A stretch of 64,000 nt of DNA, taken from Apiotrichum sp. Y4204. Its lineage: Eukaryota; Basidiomycota; Tremellomycetes; Trichosporonales; Trichosporonaceae. Position numbers and translations under genes: made by a program. Positions within the stretch are counted from its first letter, which is position 1. The number at the start of each line of letters is the position of its first letter. The notes below the pieces were generated by a model. The model had not been told where the DNA came from, did no database searches, and was given only the letters and a program-made list of their open reading frames with translations. The stretch lies in assembly GCA_025531455.1 (NCBI GenBank), contig JAMYHL010000035.1, forward strand, positions 722,863 through 786,862, written 5' to 3'. Positions 11,389 to 22,949 of this stretch are shown one piece after another.

Positions 11389-11925
11389 GGGATAAGGCTA
11401 GTATGTCTACATCTCGCCACGGCCACATCCAGGCCACCCCGTGAGGACGAGCACCGCTCCATAGTGGCGCCGCCATAGCATCCATTCAACATGTCCGGCC
11501 GCGCCCGCTGCTCCACTCCTCCATTCCTCGTCTACAGTAGCAATCGAAAATCGGTCACGCATACAGACCAGATCTTGTACCACTATTCTATACAAATCCA
11601 TGGCATTCATCCCCTCTGCCGAGAGCGCAACGAGGCCGAAGCAGGCCGTGGGCGCGTTGTACAAAACTGAGAGCTGGTGGCGTTTGGATGATGTTTGGGT
11701 GGCAAGCCCTGAAAGTCAGTGTGGTGCTAAAAGTTTCGCGTTGTTGTGACTCACCGACGACGACGTACATACAGTATACTTAACCTCCACCGCTCGAGAT
11801 CACAAGCTCATTCACGCGTCGGCATCTCACCATTTCCACATCCACCTCGCGCTCACAGAGCATTCACCACGTTGCTCCGCCTTCTCGTCCCGCCTGCCCT
11901 GCGGGGCGGGCCACCACCGCGCCTG
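11389..11925. other. Spacer between the fusion gene and the SF1 helicase
   Basis: These 537 bp separate two tandem genes and must hold the 3' UTR of the fusion gene and the helicase promoter. An AT-rich TATACTTAA-like stretch occurs around 11775. No other feature is seen. Confidence 0.4.
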
Positions 11926-14900
11926 ATGCTACATCGCGGGCTGCACGCTACGAGGACCATACGCGCCCCATCCTCGTCCGCGAGCGTCGCGGCGCAGCAC
12001 GCGGTTCATGAAGTCGACGAGTACCCGTTCGCGTCGCCACCGCCGCCAATACCAAGCTATCCCCATTCCCATCCCTCTTCCCATCCAGATCCCATGTCCT
12101 TCGATCCATTCTCCTCCTCACGTCCACAACGCGCTCCTCCTTCGATAGACCCTGCGTTCGAGCCGCGCGAATCTGACTTTTCACACGATGACGCAGACGC
12201 CGACCCCCTCCCATCCGACCTTACCTATCCCCCTTCTGCCCTCGATCCCCCACATCTGCCGACCTACGAGGCGAGCCTGAAGAAGCCGCGGCGGCGGCGG
12301 CGGGCTGCAAACGCCGTCCCCGATCTCCCGCCATTACCCTCCACAGCCTCTGGTCTGAGCCGCTTCGACTGGCGCGCGTCCGCCCCGCTTCCCTCGCGGC
12401 GCGGAGAGCGGTGGTGGTTTCCCGAAACGTGGCGCGCGCGCGTCAACCCCCCGATGCGGCCGCTGACCGAGCTGGACGGATACTGGCCCGAGATCAGGCG
12501 GTATACCGAGCAGTACGTGGAGTGTACACCGTCATGCTGATTGTAGTTTTGTCCCACTGCTTGAGGCGGAGCAGACGGAAGCCGAGCGACAGTTCAACGA
12601 GCGCTTGAAAGAATGGCCGGCGGAGCAGCTCGCGCGCGAGGGCTTCATGCTGAGTGATATGGGCGCCAGCACGGATTGGCAGCCCAAGTTCCGCGTCGAG
12701 GGCCGTGTGGTGACATTTGCGAAGACCGGTGCGGCGGCGACAAGACCGTTACCGATGCACCAGTTCCAGTGAGCTGAATTTGTCTGTTTGGAGCTGAAAC
12801 CAGACCCGGATCGACCGTGCTCCTTTCACGGCGCGACCCGCTCGGCGACCCGGTACTCGACGAGTCGGGCACGGCGCTCAAGGGCAACGTGCTCTCGGCT
12901 GCGCGGGGGTTCATCCGCGTCGCCTTCCCCTTTATCCCACTCGACATTGACATCGGCCACTGGCGTATTGACGTTGGGTGCAGCGACTTTGCGTTCCGGC
13001 GGCAAAAGGAGGCGATTGTGCGGCTCAACCTCGACCCCGTGGCGCAGGACATGGCGGACTTTGCGCACGCGCCCCTTCCCGCATCGAACAGCGTCGAGGA
13101 CGAGGCGCTGCATGCGGCGCGGAAACCTCGCGACCAGCAGGTCCTCACAGGCACCGCACTGCGTGACCTTCTCCTGCGGAGGTTCCAGGCAGAGTACGAG
13201 CCTGCGGCGTCGGGCGTCGAGGACAACTTTGCCGACGCGGCCGAGATGAAGCCGTCAGACGTGGACGCTGTCGCCTCCCCGACTGCCCACATCGCTGGTC
13301 CAGCGGGAATCCTGCACCAGAACCAGCTCATCGCCAGCTGGGCACAACGGTACCGCTCCCCGCGGGCGCCCGTGGTCGTCGAGGGCGACCCGGTCGTGCC
13401 ACTTAACGCGAGCCAGGTGCGCGCGATAGCGCTCATGCTCAGTGAGCGCCTGAGCCTCGTGCAGGGTGTGAGTACAAAATGCTGTATATCCTCTGACGGC
13501 AGCCTCCAGGAACAGGCAAGACGCGTGTCATTGTCGAAACGATCAAGCTGCTCAAGAAGCACTGGCGCATCCCGCACCCGATCCTCGTGTGCGCACACAC
13601 GAATGTGGCGGTGGACAACCTGCTCGATGGATTAAATGCGCACGGCGTCCGCGCCCTGCGCTTCGGGAACGCAGCGCGCGTCCCCGAGTCGCTGCTGGAC
13701 CTGACGTTTGATGCCAAGCTCGAGGAACACCCGCTATGGAAGACGATGGAGGCATTGAAGGATGAGCGGACGAGACTGCAGGAAGGCCTCACTGGTGTGT
13801 GAAAAAACATGGGTAGGACTGACGGCAGGCAAGAAGGGTGATGCTGCGCAGAAGCGTATTGGTGCGATTAACTCGCGTCTCTTCCTCCTCAGGCGTCGTG
13901 TGCACTACGAGGTCCTCGCCAATGCCGATGTCGTGAGTCCCATTTCTCTTGTTTCTCGTCCGCGTTCTCACTCCAGATCTGCACGACATGCCTCTCCGCG
14001 ACGTCTCGCATGCTCGACGTCATCGACTTTCCCTTCGTGTTCCTCGACGAGGCGTCCATGGCCACCGAGCCGCTCAGCCTCGTGCCGCTCACTAAGGGTG
14101 CCGCGCAGGTTGCCATTATCGGCGACCACAAGCAGCTCCCGCCGGTGATTCTGAGCGAGGACGCGCAGGCAGGCGGGTTGGCAACTAGCATGTTTGAGCG
14201 CCTGATCCACGAGAAGCGTAAGAATGAGTCCTCAACACGCACTGACAGCAGACATCCCATCCATCATGCTCGACACGCAATACCGCATGCACCCCTCCAT
14301 ATCTTCCTTCTCCTCTAGGACTTTCTACGACTCGGCGCTCAAAGACGGCACCGTCGCCGCCGACGGGTCTGTGCGTCCCGGCCTCAAGCCGCCAGCCACT
14401 GCGTTCCTCCGCGACGGCCCTGAGGGCCGCCTCAACGTTACGTTCCTCAACCACGACTTCCCCGAGTCCCCCGCGCACCGCAGCATTGCAAACTACCACG
14501 AGGCCGGGCGCGTGTGCGACATTGTCGCTGATCTCCTGCACAATAACCCGGTACGCCTCGGCTTTTAAAACCCACAATATGCTGATATCAGGACCTCAAG
14601 GGCGCGGACATTGGCGTGATCGCGCCGTACATCGCGCAGATCCGGACCATCTCCGACTTTCTCAAGGCCGATCCGGAGCGACAGGCCGCCTTCCGTACAT
14701 GGCTCGGCGACCGGGCAGACGAGGTACACGACATCGAGGTCAAGACGGTGGACGGGTTTGAGGGGCGCGAAAAGGCCGTGATCCTCTTCTCGACCGTGCG
14801 CTCCAACCCGGGCGGCTATATTGGCTTTTTGGCCGACTGGCGCCGACTGAATGTCGGCCTGACCCGCGCCCGGCGCGCGCTCATCATGCTCGGCAGCGCG

Positions 14901-15026
14901 CGCACGCTCGCAGACGCCCGGGTGGGGCAGTACGCGAGCGACGCGCTCCCCCGTGACGGCGGGCGTGTGTGGCGCGCGTTCGTGGCGTGGCTCCGGGACC
15001 GAGGGATGATCATGGAGGATGATTAG
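11926..15026 (+). CDS. Upf1-like superfamily 1 (SF1B) helicase, possibly mitochondrial
   Basis: ATP-dependent nucleic-acid helicase of 947 residues with eight exons. Introns are 12513-12546, 12769-12803, 13468-13502, 13795-13828, 13933-13976, 14218-14251 and 14551-14591, which together leave a complete frame. The motifs run in SF1 order: Q-motif region LNASQVRAIA, Walker A LVQGPPGTGKT, motif Ia CAHTNVAVDNLL, Walker B FVFLDEASM, motif III IIGDHKQLPP, motif IV LDTQYRMHP, motif V VKTVDGFEGREKAVI and motif VI VGLTRARRALI. This is the AAA_11/AAA_12 type of Upf1, Sen1 and IGHMBP2, but the Upf1 CH domain is absent. The start MLHRGLHATRTIRAPSSS is Arg-rich with no acidic residues, consistent with mitochondrial targeting (inference). 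The N-terminal 200 residues are Pro/Ser-rich. The exact orthologue is not identified. Confidence 0.88.
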
Positions 15027-15588
15027 AAAGGAAAGGGGAAAAAGGGGTATATCCTGCATTTGTATTCAGTACCATCATGCATTTCTACACAGCTTCTGTC
15101 GTGGGGTTTCTGGTATGACTGACGGCGAAGCAGTCGGCGTGTTGGTCGACATGACGACCGGGACGGAAATGGTGAACAGCGAATAGTCCGAAATCTATGT
15201 GCGGGCCGGCAGGCGCCTTGGTAACGAGGCTGAGGGAGTAAGGTTACTACCAGATGATCTGATCCGCCCATGCGCCCATGTTTGTTGTCATCTGATGGAA
15301 TCTGCAGAGTCGTCCTCCCAATTCGACCCGTCTAAACACATGCCGGGAAGAGTTTGAGATCTGACAGTACATCGTTCCCAACCAGGATTACAACCTCGAT
15401 ATGCTGCTATGCACGACCACTTGTCTGCATTTCCAGAGGCGTAATAATCATGTCATATCATAGGTAGCGTGTATGCCACACCCCGAGGTCTACAATAAAA
15501 GGCTAATTAATGAAAGGTGTGGAGGAAGAGAAGAGTGGACAGCTCAAATGTCTAGGTCCAAACAAGAAGCACGGGCCTACTACTCATT
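15027..15588. other. Convergent 3' spacer
   Basis: This 562-bp region separates the helicase stop from the stop of the GPI-type repeat protein on the other strand. An AATAAA occurs at 15494-15499 (+). No RNA gene or supported ORF is seen. Confidence 0.45.
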
Positions 15589-16758
15589 TTAGAGAAGGGC
15601 AGCGGCGGCGGCGGCGACGACGAAGCCAATGGCGGGGACGACGCCAGTGGCGCCCGAGTTGCCGCCAGCAGTCTGCGACGGGGCAGCGGGGTTCGAGCCG
15701 GTGGCCGAGTTCTTGGTGTTGTTGACGACCGAGTTGACAGCGCCGGCGATCGAGTTGGTGAGCGACGAGGCCGAGGCGGCAACGCCAGAGGCGGTCTGAG
15801 AGCCGGAAGGAGCAGCGGTCTCCGAGGCAGCACCACCAGCGGGGGCGTTGGTGTTGTTGGCGCCACCAGCGCCGCCAGTGGCGTTGGCATCGGTAGAGGT
15901 GGCATTGGCACCACCGGCACCACCGGCACCAGCGCCGTCAGTGCCCGAGGCGGCACCAGCACCGGTCTGGGTAGCGTTGGCGCCGCCGGCGCCGCCAACA
16001 ACAGGGACGACGTTGCCGTTGGCGTCAGTGGTTTGGGCAGCAGCACCGCCCTCGGTGCCAGTGGGCTGAGCGCTGCCGGTAGCCTGAGCGTTGCTGCCGG
16101 TAGCCTGAGCATCGGTGCCGGTAGCCTGGGCGTTGCCGTTGCCGTTGCCACCGCCGCCGACGACGCCGGCGCCGGGAGCACCGGTGCCCTGACCGTTGCC
16201 GCCAGTGCCAGTGCCAGTGCCAGTGGCCTGGGCGTTGCCGTTGCCGTTGGAGGTGCCGGCGTCACCGCCAGCAGAGGTGGAAGCGGCGTTGCCGCCCTCA
16301 CCACCACCCTGGTTGCCCTGGCCCTGGTTGTTACCGCCCTGGTTGTTGTTGTTGTTGCCACCCTCCTTGGGGGAGCCGTTGCGGCCGTCGAAGTTGCAGT
16401 TACCGCCGTAGGCGGCCTGGGCCTGGTGGTAGGGCTCACCCTGGGAGAGTCAGTAACTGTTTTGAGAAATGAGCAAAACATTGCCGGCGGCATTGGACCT
16501 GGGCCGTAGGTGGCTGGGGCCTGGGGGATCCATGCCATGGCTGCCGCCTCACTCTCAGATACTCACGTCGCAGAAGTCCCAGAGACAGTTGGCGAGCTCG
16601 TTGCAGTCGCTGATGCCCTGGCAGCGGCCCCAGCACTCGGCGAGCTGGCGCTTCTCGACGGCCTGAACGTTAGCTTCTGAACCGGGAAACGTCACATTAG
16701 GACATACCGAGGCGGCGGCGAGGATGGGAAGGGTAGCGAGAAGGATGGAGGCGCGCAT
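15589..16758 (-). CDS. Secreted, probably GPI-anchored Gly/Ala/Asn/Thr-rich repeat protein
   Basis: Predicted cell-wall or surface protein of 332 residues. Exons are 16758-16708, 16662-16567 and 16440-15589. The signal peptide MRASILLATLPILAAAS is followed within a few residues by a Lys-Arg (EKR) that could be a Kex2-type processing site. A short cysteine-rich segment (CWGRC, CNELANC, FCD and one more Cys in GGNCNF) comes next. The rest is low-complexity: Asn/Gln/Gly runs and repeated NAQATG and GGANAT units, with Asn-X-Thr sites for N-glycans. The C-terminus ends in a hydrophobic tail (FVVAAAAALL) preceded by small residues, the usual GPI-attachment layout. Intron 1 (45 nt) was set so that the branch motif GCTAAC precedes the AG. 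I do not recognise a named family. Confidence 0.8.
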
Positions 16759-19700
16759 TGTGATTGTTTTACGTGGTGATTAAGAGATACAAGATACGCA
16801 GAGTAGGTGGGGAAGAGAGACGAAGAGAGATTGAGAGAGGGGGGAAAAAGTGGAGTAGGAAATGCAGCTGGGCCTTAAAAGACAACCTCTCGAACTGAAC
16901 AGCGGCAGTTGACACAGAAGTACAGGGGGCAGCGAGCGGGAAGAGGAAGGGGAGCGAGGGTGGACGAGCAAAGGACCCAGCACTTTTTTTTTTCTCCGTC
17001 ATTCTTGCTTGTTCTCTGTCGTTATTCTTCTGTGTGTCGCCGCCACGGCTCCCTCCCTCCGCATGCCCCCCTGGCCCCCTGCGGAACCCCGACCGGCGCA
17101 GGCCTCGTGGTGATCGTCGGTGAGGTCCTGGATGTCACGCAGCTTCCGCAGCAGTCGTCCTGACCCTAACTGGTTTTAGCTGGATTCTCTTTGTGCCCAC
17201 TCTGCCCCTGCCCAGCTGCCGAGGAGCCGAGAATATCTGCCGCGCAGCAATTACAAAGTGCAAAGCAACTAACCTCCGTTCCCCTGACTCTCTCAAGAGA
17301 CCCTTACACTATCCTTTGGCCCTTTGGCCTTTCCAGCCGTTGTCATCTGGCCCGCCTGGCCATGAAACGAAACAACCTTCGCCAACAGCCGTCGATCAGA
17401 TAGGGTTTCCAGACCGGGGGGGTATGAACAACCTTGGACCGTGGACCTGGACCCTGACAAGAGGAAACGAGTAATGACGAAAAGAAAAAGAAAAATATGG
17501 AAAAATGAACAGAAATAACACGCCCAAGACCCGTGGCCTCCAGAATAGGCTCAGCACGGAGCTTGGAGAAGGACGAGGGTTTGGGAGAGTCGTTACGTTT
17601 GCAACTGATCCGGATCGCGAGCTCACTGTGCTGCCCGGCTGCCAGGAATGGTATCCAGGTCGAGATCAGGAACTCGCTTTACCAAACACTACCTGTCTTC
17701 GCCTAATCTCAGTCCCTCCTCTGGTTCTTTATCGCTGTGGGGAATCTACGGACGGATCTTTACCGTCGCCTAATCCCTGCAAAGAACCAACCCGAAGGAA
17801 TCCAAAAGAGGAAAGCGTCGTAACAGTATCCACCGCAGGGGCCATCACATTACAAGAAGCATATGTGATTGCCGCTCAAGCCTCCGGATGCACGCACTCC
17901 ACTCGCAATCGGACCTATCTAGGGTACTAGTTCGTTTGCTCTGACGTCAACCCGTCGGGACCAAACGGAGGGAAGAAGTCATCAGATCATCAAGATCATC
18001 AAACTAGACACACATCACGGATATCAAGGACGCTTTGTCAAAGCAATTCATCCACGCAGATGACAATCGAACAGCAGCGCAGCAGCACGAGGTTACATAG
18101 ATGGACCATTAGCCAAGAAGGGCGGCCGAAGCGGGCCGCCGAGCACAACGCGGGCCGTTGAGCACATCTCCGCAAATCGCTCATGGTCCAAAGCGCATAG
18201 CGCCAGATCCGAGGTAACTGGACCAGAGAATGTATGGCGCCACGCGCGCTATATTCTGCACAATGTGTTCTGATCGCAGCTCTAGCGTGCCCCCTGTTGC
18301 CTGTTGATGGCTAATCATTGATACTACATCCTATCGACCCTAATCCCTTGCTTCTGACTCTCCCTGGACTTGGTACTCTAGTCGACGAGGCAATCGTGGC
18401 GTCAGTGGCGGCCGTAGCGTCTACGATGGATCTGGATCGCCTGAAAACGGCATCACAGGCGTCAACCTCGCTGCGCCGTATGGGCCGACGCCAACTTTGT
18501 CCATCTTGACACTCAACGAAGCTGCAGCGCTGCTGCGCGGTTCAAATTTCCTGACATCTCACGTTCGTTGCCCACAATGGCCACAATCCTCATTGCAGTC
18601 ATATGAGTCCCTATTGCCGCCATTTCACTGACAACTTTCTTCTTGAGGAACAAACAGCTCCCCTCAACGTCATGTAAGTCGTACACCTCACGTCATACGG
18701 TGTGCCACATACCGCTCCACCGCAACTGTGAGTTCCTCTCAAGCTTTGTATTCAGGACAGCAGTTTTGATGTGCTTCGACCTTGGCTTTGGGTACCTAGC
18801 CCTCGCGGCCTCGCGCCCTCGCTTCTGGCTCCCACGTGTAAACCTTACCTGTCTGGCTAGCCTTGCTTCCTGCTTCCTGCAGTTCCCTGACAGCACGCCG
18901 TCACTGTCTTCTTCGGCCATCCAGTGCGGAGGTTGTGCGCAATTGAGCAGGAACCTAATAAAATAAAGCGCATGGCCGCTCTTTGGCAAGCGAGGTTACG
19001 ACATACGGAGCATATGGGCCTATCGAGAGTTTGATATGGGGGCAGCCGTAGCTGGAAGGTGATGGACTGGGCGCAAATTCTCCTAATGCAAGGGTCTGAT
19101 CGCGATTGGGAGAGAATTGTCCTCATTACAGTTGCCCGTCTTCCACGGACTTGATCGCGCCGCCGTGGCTAACAGGCAGATGCCACATGTCCGGAGTCTG
19201 GTCACTTAGGAGTGAGGCTCAACATGCCGTCATCTGCCGTCATTCCTCAGCGAGCGTGCCCCAATTCTGGACCTGGACATGTGAGCGGTATAATTGGTAA
19301 GCTGAAGACTGTCCACTACCGCGAAGGTTCTGACACAACGGATATAGAAAACACATGACGGGTTGCCCCACCATGTGCTTGCGCACCGAGATTACCGAGA
19401 TGTAGAGACCAAGATGGTTAGTCTCCCGAGTGGAATATGCTGTTGGTGGCCGTGGAATGACATCTGGGATACCTGGGGCTACTGGAATGACAAATGGACA
19501 TCAGTGTGGCAGTCCGATCAGAATATTGCCTTTGGCCCTGCTCGGCCTCTTCGTAGAACGGCCCAGCTGTCAGTTGTGCGACTGTCATTGCGAGATATAG
19601 GGATACGGCTGTTGCCGTTTGGCCCAGGCTGTCTTTATTTGAGCCAAGTATGACAAACTGTCAGGTTCTATCTCTGGATGGCGGCTGGTTCCCCGTGGTG

Positions 19701-20330
19701 AAACGCGATGGCGCGACGGGCCGCCAGGCATCGGGACCCGGGAGTCACCGTGGCCAGGCTGCTGTTCTGAAGTCCAGGTCGGTACGCCGGGACAATCTTA
19801 TTAAAGTGGAACCCGACTCCCAATTTCCGTGATTGGGCAAGGCGGAGAACGGTCCTGAAGTCGAGACCGACCGTCTTGAGCACCTCGCGTCGCGCCGCTA
19901 TTCGCGTCCAACACCCGCCCAGTCCCGCGCTTGCTATTCCTATTCAAACTTCCTCCCCTGGTATATCTACTGTGCTTGACCCTTTGTGCCGGATGAAGAG
20001 CTAAGTTTAATGAGGGGAGAGCCGGGGCCAAAGGAGCGCAAAGGCGCGTCGACGACCGAAATCGAAAGGAAGGTGAGACGCGGGACGCGACGTAAAGGGT
20101 GGCGTCGCGCAGGCTGTGATTCGTCCCTCGCTCCCTCTCTTCACCCTGTCGTCTGATCTTATTCTTATATCGGAGACTCAGCGCTTATCCGGGGCGCAGA
20201 CAAAACCGCTGTACAGCAAGGGTCGCCTCGAAGCGAGTGCGTAGCTCATTCCTCAAACATCCTCGCGACCCGTTCCACCAACCTCTCCGCACAGTCCGAC
20301 GCGTCCATCCCGTCCAGCGCGCACACAGCA
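16759..20330. other. Gene-poor interval, left part
   Basis: The first 300 bases are the likely promoter and leader of the GPI-type gene; a T-run occurs near 16985. The remaining 3 kb holds only short open frames (the longest at 17505-17930) without family motifs, codon bias or convincing splice patterns. I cannot support a protein gene here. Long non-coding RNAs or decayed mobile elements cannot be excluded by eye. Confidence 0.45.
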
Positions 20331-20401
20331 ACACTGTTGGTGAAACGGTATCATGCGTCGTTGCCATCGACGCGGCAGGGGTTCGACTCCCTTACAGTGT
20401 A
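20331..20401 (+). tRNA. tRNA-Gly (GCC)
   Basis: A full cloverleaf can be drawn. The 7-bp acceptor stem ACACTGT/ACAGTGT pairs perfectly, the D-stem is GTGA/TCAT, and the anticodon stem CGTCG/CGACG encloses loop TTGCCAT with anticodon GCC. The T-arm is AGGGG-TTCGACT-CCCTT with one G-T wobble, and the discriminator is A. No intron is present. The first base pair is A1-T72, whereas glycine tRNAs normally begin with G1-C72. The A and B box sequences for RNA polymerase III lie in the D and T arms. The gene sits alone inside the 5-kb gene-poor interval. It could be a diverged but folded copy rather than the main tRNA-Gly. Confidence 0.8.
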
Positions 20402-21862
20402 CAGCTAGACGTTCTCGAGACCGGGCTGACCCCCGGGATTGGGTAGTCGTTTTGTTTTGAAGACTGTTGCAGTGCGGAAGCCGCGCGGTGGGCCGGAGGA
20501 CGACCGACGATCGGAGGTGTGGCGCAGATCTCCTTTGCCGCGTCCGACGTATGGAGGTGTTGGTCTGATCAAATGATCTGCGAGGAGCAAGCTCATGGCT
20601 CGGAGCGCGACGCGTGGAAGAAACTTGATGTTCTCGTGTCGCTGTCAGAATGGGATGCTGACCGTCTGGCCATATCGCGTGTCCTGAGAAGCGAGAGTTT
20701 CCGCTCATACAGCCACAACGCCAGGTGCGTCCGTCCAGATCGTTGCCGGACCGAGTCTCCTTCAGGTCCGGTGTTCCGTGTGGACAGAGTTGTTGAAGAT
20801 TCTCTGAAACAGGCTGCCGGAAGGTATCTCTGTTGGCTGCTGCGGTTCTGGCATCATACTCGTCGGTCAGAGCATCAACGCGTTGGGACGAGTAAATGCC
20901 AGGGCCGGGAGCCGATGTGATCATCCGGCATCCCGCATTCAGCCATTCCGACGTTTGCAACCTAGTTGACTGACACCCCGATCTACGATACTCGTCCCTC
21001 AACTCTGTGTATACCTAACCTACGAGCCTGTGTCGGTGAGGGCGTGCCCAAGACATGGACGACGCAAGGTGCAAGATACGAACGTGCGGGGTTAGAACCC
21101 GCGCCGGTCGCGCCGACGCTGACGCCCCTTGCTCCTCCTTCCTCCTCTCCACCAAGTCTCGTGCCCCATATCATCCAGAATAGCGGCCCGAGCGCGCACA
21201 CCCACAGTCTAGAGGGGAATTCAGCTGAATGTCCAGATCCAGTGGCGCGAGGCACCAGGTGGTGGCGCCCTTGCCTTTTTCTCCTGGTGAGTCGCCACAG
21301 AAGCTGGTGCAACTGGCCGGTTATGCTCTCTCCATGGTCCTGCGTCTTGTCACTGCCATCTCGTTCCGGAACACGAAACGGATACCCACACCACAGGCAG
21401 TATAGCGGGTATCGTACCGAAGGCCGGTCGCCGTTCCGAGTTTCTGGGCGGAGGTCGCAGTGGGACGTGGCTGATATCTGTGAGGGGATTTATGCGAGTG
21501 AGAGGAGGGTGGGAGTGGGTGTCCATTGTCGGCGGCCGGCCATCGACGCCCCCTCGCCAGCTCGTTGGTCACCTACATAGTCGGAGCGGATCATCGCACT
21601 CCGCGTCTTGGAGACCTCAATCTCATGTCCGGCGTGAATTGTGAGCGCCACTTACCCCTTACTCAGAAACTCATACCCACAGCCGAGTCTGGGGATACCG
21701 CTATGCATGGTTTTAAATACTACTAGGACTGCGCTCCGTTCTTAATATGGACGAGCCTCGACAATTTAATACGTACAGACTGTTGGGGATGCTGTATGGA
21801 CACGGTGAAAGGTTACTCTGGGTGGCGCATTGCCTGTTGCGGCGCTGCGGGGTGGTCTAATT
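20402..21862. other. Gene-poor interval, right part
   Basis: These 1.46 kb lie between the tRNA-Gly and the carbonic anhydrase stop codon. The open frames on both strands (for example 20253-21002 minus and 20966-21580 plus) lack recognisable motifs. No feature is supported. Confidence 0.4.
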
Positions 21863-22915
21863 TTACTGTGGGCCTTGGGACACGCCGAGATCGATAAGAA
21901 GCCCCGTGGCGAGGTCGTACTTCCATCCGTGAACGACGACGTGCTTTCCGGCCGCCCAGGCGGTCTTCATTACCTGGGACTCGACAATATTGCGCACCGA
22001 CTGGCGGATGTTCTCGTCGACGAGGTCGTCGACTGTCGACTCGAGGGGAAGGCTGTGGCGAATCTCGATGAGGGGGGCCAGAAAGGCGCCAAGCGCGTCC
22101 GCCGCCACTTTGCCTGTCGGCGGGGGCGCGGCCCACGCGCCGTTGCAGCCACCACAGGCTGTGTGCCCTACGACGACGACTGTGGCGCCAATCGGAGCGG
22201 AGGGGGAAAGATATGGCAGGAATGTGGCGCCAGGTGAGACCCATTGGGGGTGATGTGTGTGAGTACGTGAGTACCCATTGGGAGATCGGCATTATCGGGT
22301 GAGGAATGTTATGTGAGACGGAAGATGGAAGTGTCGCGACACGTTGCGAAGAGCGGAACAGGCGATAAGAGCGCGGAAGCGTGAGGCCATTGATGTGAGC
22401 CAACCCGAGAGGACGCGACGTCAGATGATGTCCAGGAGGCAGATGGTGGCAACATACCGTGCTTGACGCCGACGTAGAGAACAGAGTAAGTGAGCGCCGC
22501 GTGCGCCGAGTTGTCATGTTTGTGGAACTGAGGTCAGTGCACACACCTTCACAGGGTGTGGAATCCACATACCTGGTTGGCGATGTTACGCTGCGTGGTC
22601 AGCAAGTGTACGCAAGGGGAATGAGAAGGGTGTGAGGGACAGGTCTGCAGACACATTTGGCTAGTCACAGCTGGCCACGAGACTTCAGGACAGAGGTCGT
22701 CGGTCACCATCACGCACGTGGACAAAGACGTCTCCGGGACGCCGACCGAGGACAGTGGTCTCGGGGACGCGCGAGTCAGCGCAGCCGACCCAGAAGACGG
22801 ACGGGGTCTGGCCCGTGGCCAGCGTCGGGAGGAAGTCGGGCTCGTCGGCGTTGGTCGTCGCCGCCCACTGTTGATTACTGGCAAAGAAGGGCGCGAGCTC
22901 GGGGTAAGCGGACAT
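21863..22915 (-). CDS. Beta-class carbonic anhydrase
   Basis: Zinc enzyme that interconverts CO2 and bicarbonate, supplying bicarbonate for carboxylations and feeding CO2 sensing in yeasts such as Cryptococcus (family knowledge). At least four exons: 22915-22718, 22590-22573 (an 18-nt microexon encoding RNIANQ), an exon starting FHKHDNSAHAAL and ending VGVKH, and a last exon ending at 21863. Spliced motifs follow the class in order: VGCADSRVPE (zinc Cys and the Asp-Arg dyad), GDVFVHRNIANQF, and VVVGHTACGGC (zinc His and Cys). The C-terminus HGWKYDLATGLLIDLGV is typical. The 3' splice site of the last exon is uncertain by a few codons because two readings keep the frame. The third intron is unusually long, over 200 nt. 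Confidence 0.93.
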
Positions 22916-22921
22916 GCTTGG

Positions 22922-22949
22922 GCAGATGCAGATGCAGGTGCAGGTGCAG
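22922..22949 (+). repeat. Hexamer tandem repeat
   Basis: GCAGAT twice, then GCAGGT twice, then a partial unit, directly upstream of the carbonic anhydrase start codon. It probably lies in the 5' leader. Confidence 0.7.

Noticed and set aside
17505..17930. 141-codon + strand ORF in the gene-poor interval
   Set aside because: No motif, no signal peptide and unsupported codon pattern; likely chance.
20253..21002. 249-codon minus ORF spanning the tRNA-Gly
   Set aside because: It overlaps the tRNA antisense, lacks family motifs and has an unlikely residue composition.
21075..21110. tRNA T-arm-like segment GCGGGGTTAGAACCCGC
   Set aside because: A 5-bp stem and 7-nt loop form, but no matching acceptor, D or anticodon arm was found on either strand within 120 nt.
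21607..21725. Tiny two-exon ORF with good-looking splice sites upstream of a stop
   Set aside because: It would encode only about 19 residues and no conservation can be judged.
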